Under the pieces are notes generated by a model. The model was given only the letters and a program-made list of their open reading frames with translations. It ran no database searches and was not told the origin of the DNA. Below are positions 7,070 to 8,372 of a stretch of DNA of 8,372 bases, one piece after another (position 1 is the stretch's first letter; each line of letters starts with the position of its first letter). The stretch is from Candidatus Shapirobacteria bacterium UBA4062 (GTDB taxonomy: Bacteria; Patescibacteriota; Microgenomatia; UBA12405): assembly GCA_002382075.1 (NCBI GenBank), contig DFZG01000036.1, positions 3,428 to 11,799 on the forward strand, written 5' to 3'. The position numbers were made by a program, and so were the translations under genes.

Positions 7070-7219
7070 ATGATTTTCCGCATGCCCGACGCTCAACAAT
7101 TACTTCCCATGGTCAGTGACGACACTATTTGGCGAGACCTCAAAAAACTAATCGACGATAAAGTTGTTGAAAAACGCGGCTCCACCAAAGGCGCCTACTA
7201 TTGCCTGGCCAATGTCTAA
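7070..7219 (+). pseudogene. Orphan 3' fragment of a second fic gene
   Basis: Bases 7079-7219 encode the last 46 residues of Fic (RMPDAQQLL to CLANV) and a stop codon, identical in protein sequence to the intact gene. Everything encoding the catalytic domain is missing, and the preceding bases (7065-7078) are not fic-like. An open frame could begin at ATG 7070 (M-I-F before the shared part), giving 49 residues: most of the winged helix but without its first helix. A TATAAT string lies at 7060-7065, too close to that ATG to be a fitting promoter. I read this as a remnant displaced from, or duplicated from, fic. Expression as a free mini winged-helix protein cannot be excluded. Confidence 0.8.
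7079..7219 (+). repeat. Right copy of 141-base direct repeat (fic 3' end)
   Basis: Same-strand copy of 3495-3635 with four differences. All are T in the left copy and C here, and all fall at third codon positions (CGT/CGC, GGT/GGC, ACT/ACC, GTT/GTC), so the encoded protein is unchanged. It ends one base before the DUF559 gene's stop codon. Confidence 0.97.
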
Positions 7220-7220
7220 A

Positions 7221-7667
7221 CTATTTTTCAAACCCTTTCCGCTTCGCGGTTTTTCCCTTAAAAAGGGAAACTTTTCTTTCATTAATTAAGGTTAGTATTT
7301 TACTTCTTGCTTTTTTCGAATCGTGCAATATATCGTTTGTAGATATTCTCAAAGTCTCAATATTTAAATTTCTTAAAAATTTATCTCTTTCTTCATCGAC
7401 ATATTTTCTTTCTTCGTGATATCCCCCATCAATTTCAATCGCCAACAATAACTCTTTACAATAAAAATCTAAAATAAATTTACCTATAGGTTTCTGTCTT
7501 AAAAATTTGTATTCTGTTTTACGCCCAGATAAAATTTCATACCAAATAAATCTCTCCGTTTTTGTTAATTCTTTTCGATTATTTCGTGATAAGTTTCGTA
7601 GTTTCTCAAGATATTTCAAATGACCCCTTCGAGAAATCAACTTTGATTCCCAAAAATCGTCATTCAT
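7221..7667 (-). CDS. DUF559 / endonuclease-like domain protein
   Basis: This 148-residue protein matches the DUF559 family, a small PD-(D/E)xK nuclease-like fold related to very-short-patch repair endonucleases; its biological role is poorly defined. Visible motifs are LTKTERFIWYEIL (34-46), FLRQKPIGKFILDFYC (55-70) with Asp67, and LAIEIDGGYH (75-84) with Glu78 and Asp80. DEERDKFLRN (91-100) and ETLRIST (104-110) follow. The putative active-site acidic residues are all present. The last 16 residues (VSLFKGKTAKRKGFEK) lie beyond the family core and are encoded by a palindromic repeat (7230-7270). A second palindrome lies 19 bases upstream of the ATG. The gene is not obviously linked to its neighbours: it converges on the fic fragment and is divergent from ligA. 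A TAGAAT hexamer ends 6 bases before the start. Confidence 0.88.
   Translation of the reverse strand: MNDDFWESKLISRRGHLKYLEKLRNLSRNNRKELTKTERFIWYEILSGRKTEYKFLRQKPIGKFILDFYCKELLLAIEIDGGYHEERKYVDEERDKFLRNLNIETLRISTNDILHDSKKARSKILTLINERKVSLFKGKTAKRKGFEK
7230..7270 (-). repeat. Modular palindromic repeat P1 (inside the DUF559 3' end)
   Basis: Read on the minus strand this has three parts. A perfect palindrome TTTCCCTT-TTT-AAGGGAAA (7270-7252) comes first, then a second hairpin CCGC-GAA-GCGG (7249-7239), then a tail ending GGGTTT (7235-7230). The same order of parts is seen in P2 (7686-7717) and P3 (8303-8350). It encodes residues 133-146 of the DUF559 protein and the frame continues two codons to the stop. 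On the plus strand the palindrome is followed by a T-rich run, so it could also act as a terminator. Confidence 0.6.
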
Positions 7668-7673
7668 TAGATA

Positions 7674-7679
7674 ATTCTA
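7674..7679 (-). promoter_or_regulatory. Putative -10 of the DUF559 gene (TAGAAT)
   Basis: On the minus strand TAGAAT (7679-7674) sits 6 bases before the ATG at 7667, the same spacing as for ligA. There is no extended -10 and no clear -35; the palindrome P2 occupies the -35 region. Support comes mainly from the shared spacing pattern in this window. Confidence 0.35.
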
Positions 7680-7685
7680 TTACAG

Positions 7686-7717
7686 CCTCCCTTTTTAAGG
7701 GAGGGTAGGGTGGGTTT
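7686..7717 (+). repeat. Modular palindromic repeat P2 (between the DUF559 gene and ligA)
   Basis: A perfect 8-base-pair palindrome CCTCCCTT-TTT-AAGGGAGG (7686-7704) is followed by GTA and the tail GGGTGGGTTT (7708-7717). The last T of the tail is also the first base of the ligA -10 hexamer. It has the palindrome and GGGTTT tail of P1 and P3 but lacks their second hairpin. It lies in the -35 regions of both divergent genes, so it could affect expression of either. Confidence 0.65.
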
Positions 7718-7722
7718 ATAAT
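7717..7722 (+). promoter_or_regulatory. -10 box of ligA (TATAAT)
   Basis: A perfect TATAAT ends 6 bases before the ligA ATG at 7729, which places the expected transcription start at or next to the A of the start codon, a leaderless arrangement. The first base of the hexamer is supplied by the tail of palindrome P2, so insertion of that element may have shaped this promoter. There is no Shine-Dalgarno. Confidence 0.55.
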
Positions 7723-7728
7723 ACTCTC

Positions 7729-8372
7729 ATGATCACCCTTGATTCGCTTGATCTCCAAAATTTATCTGATTCCCAATTAGGCGAACTGCTCATCAACGCT
7801 AAAAAAGCCTACTACGTCGACAGTAAACCCATCATGGACGACCACACCTACGACACTCTCGAAGAAATTTTACGTCAAAAAAACCCACATCATCGGCTTT
7901 TTTCCAAAGTCGGCTCCCCAAATTTTGACACCGGCTTTGCCAAAAAAAAGCACGACTACATCATGGGCTCCCAAAACAAGGTAAACAAATATCAAGATCT
8001 GGTTCATTATTTCGAACTCAAAAAAAGCGCCACAGGCAGCAACGTTGATATGCAAAGCATATCTTACGTTGTCCAACCCAAATGCGACGGCATTTCTTTA
8101 GAAATTATTTACCAAAACGGCCAACTAGTTGACGCTATTACCCGAGGTGACGGTAGGGTAGGGGACATTATCACCCAAAATGTCGTTAAAATGAAAAACC
8201 TTGTGGTTAGCCTGCCGAACCATTTCACCGGTTCTATTCGCTGCGAAATCGTCGTCACCTTAAAAGATTTTGCCAAACTCAATCAACTTGTTAAAAAAAA
8301 CACCCCCTTTCTTCAAGGGGGGTCATTGACTTCAGTCGATGGGGGGGTTTACTCCAACCCCCGCAACGCCGC
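7729..8372 (+). CDS. ligA: NAD-dependent DNA ligase LigA (5' part; continues past window)
   Basis: LigA seals nicks in DNA using NAD+ during replication and repair. The 214 complete codons visible cover the N-terminal Ia domain (YYVDSKPIMDDHTYDTL, 28-44) and most of the adenylation domain. Lys118 in KCDG (118-121) is the residue that becomes adenylated. ITRGDGRVGDIITQNV (137-152), IRCEIVV (170-176) with the conserved Glu173, and YSNPRNAA at the window edge follow. Where most LigA proteins have an MLSLDNAF-like motif, this one has MGSQNKVN (79-86). Two extra stretches relative to E. coli LigA coincide with DNA hairpins: about residues 100-115 before KCDG, and about 192-207 before YSNPRNAA. The frame is open throughout and all visible active-site residues are kept, so it appears functional. 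The OB, zinc-finger, HhH and BRCT parts lie outside the window. Confidence 0.94.
   Translation, partial: MITLDSLDLQNLSDSQLGELLINAKKAYYVDSKPIMDDHTYDTLEEILRQKNPHHRLFSKVGSPNFDTGFAKKKHDYIMGSQNKVNKYQDLVHYFELKKSATGSNVDMQSISYVVQPKCDGISLEIIYQNGQLVDAITRGDGRVGDIITQNVVKMKNLVVSLPNHFTGSIRCEIVVTLKDFAKLNQLVKKNTPFLQGGSLTSVDGGVYSNPRNA
8041..8070 (+). repeat. Strong inverted repeat within ligA
   Basis: GATATGC-AAA-GCATATC (8047-8063) is a perfect 7-base-pair hairpin. It is extended by AACGT (8041-8045) pairing with ACGTT (8066-8070) across a small internal loop. It encodes residues 105-114, in a stretch longer than the E. coli equivalent. It shares no sequence with palindromes P1-P3. Confidence 0.6.
8303..8350 (+). 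repeat. Modular palindromic repeat P3, in frame inside ligA
   Basis: The palindrome CCCCCTT-TCTTC-AAGGGGG (8303-8321) is followed by a second hairpin CATTGAC-TTCA-GTCGATG (8324-8341, one G-T type mismatch). The tail GGGGGGTTT (8342-8350) comes last. The order of parts matches P1, and the palindrome and tail match P2. It encodes LigA residues 192-207 and the reading frame continues correctly into the conserved YSNPRNAA motif. Confidence 0.65.

Larger units (their letters stand above)
3636..7078. mobile_element. Possible inserted cassette (abh-murF-ddl-ykgJ) between direct repeats
   Basis: The segment between the two 141-base copies of the fic 3' end is poorer in G+C than its surroundings. Single 60-base rows that I counted give 13 (from 3961), 12 (5041) and 12 (6361) G+C inside. 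Outside they give 27 (961, pilB), 23 (2101, holB), 29 (3001, fic) and 26 (8161, ligA). Direct repeats plus a composition shift are what integration next to, or recombination through, the fic 3' end would leave. No integrase, transposase or terminal inverted repeats are present, so the mechanism is open, and an assembly join at a 141-base repeat is a real alternative. The cargo is ordinary cell-wall biosynthesis rather than typical mobile-element genes. Confidence 0.35.

Noticed and set aside
7201..7419. Plus-strand 72-codon frame over the fic fragment end and DUF559 gene
   Set aside because: It is antisense to the DUF559 C-terminal half, where the conserved family motifs are on the minus strand.
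7870..8076. Minus-strand 68-codon frame within ligA
   Set aside because: Antisense shadow of the clearly coding LigA Ia/adenylation region.
8341..8347. Run of seven G in ligA as a sequencing error causing a frameshift
   Set aside because: The frame continues correctly into YSNPRNAA right after the run, so no indel is needed to explain the sequence.
1..8372. CRISPR array, tRNA, rRNA, riboswitch or integrase gene
   Set aside because: I found no regularly spaced repeats, cloverleaf, rRNA-like sequence, leader long enough for a riboswitch, or recombinase motifs.

Overview
The window is gene-dense, mostly AT-rich bacterial DNA with compact genes and spacers of a few to about 80 bases. No start codon I examined has a clear Shine-Dalgarno sequence, and most genes with their own promoter have a -10 hexamer only 6-11 bases before the ATG, which suggests leaderless or near-leaderless mRNAs. 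Together with a compact DNA polymerase III delta' subunit, a membrane-anchored MurF and a YkgJ-type protein, this points to a Candidate Phyla Radiation (Patescibacteria) genome, perhaps Microgenomates. That placement is inference from gene content and style, since no marker gene such as rRNA is present.

Layout. On the minus strand, 1-1733 encodes a PilB/GspE-type type IV pilus assembly ATPase, cut by the window edge within its last residues. Divergent from it is a short DNA polymerase III delta' subunit (holB-like, 1811-2446), followed by a Fic-family AMP-transferase with a C-terminal winged helix (2505-3635). Tightly downstream of fic, with gaps of 3 and 6 bases, lie an alpha/beta hydrolase (3639-4343) and a Mur ligase of the MurF type with an N-terminal membrane region (4350-5543). 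Converging on murF is D-alanine--D-alanine ligase (ddl, minus, 5552-6688), and divergent from ddl is a YkgJ-type cysteine-cluster protein (6750-7064). Then come a 141-base near-perfect copy of the 3' end of fic (7079-7219), a DUF559 nuclease-like gene on the minus strand (7221-7667), and the start of NAD-dependent DNA ligase (ligA, 7729 to the window end).

How the genes fit together. Ddl makes D-Ala-D-Ala and MurF joins it to the UDP-MurNAc-tripeptide, so the two convergent genes perform consecutive steps of peptidoglycan precursor synthesis. HolB-like and LigA are replication functions, and PilB powers pilus extension.

Two structural signals stand out. First, the two 141-base copies of the fic 3' end are direct repeats bracketing a 3.4 kb segment (abh-murF-ddl-ykgJ) that is visibly poorer in G+C than both flanks; this looks like an inserted cassette, or possibly an assembly join. 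Their four differences are all synonymous T-to-C changes. Second, three short modular palindromes (palindrome, then spacer or second hairpin, then a GGGTTT tail) cluster at 7230-8350. One encodes the C-terminus of the DUF559 protein, one sits against the ligA promoter, and one lies in frame inside ligA, resembling in principle the in-frame palindromic elements of Rickettsia.
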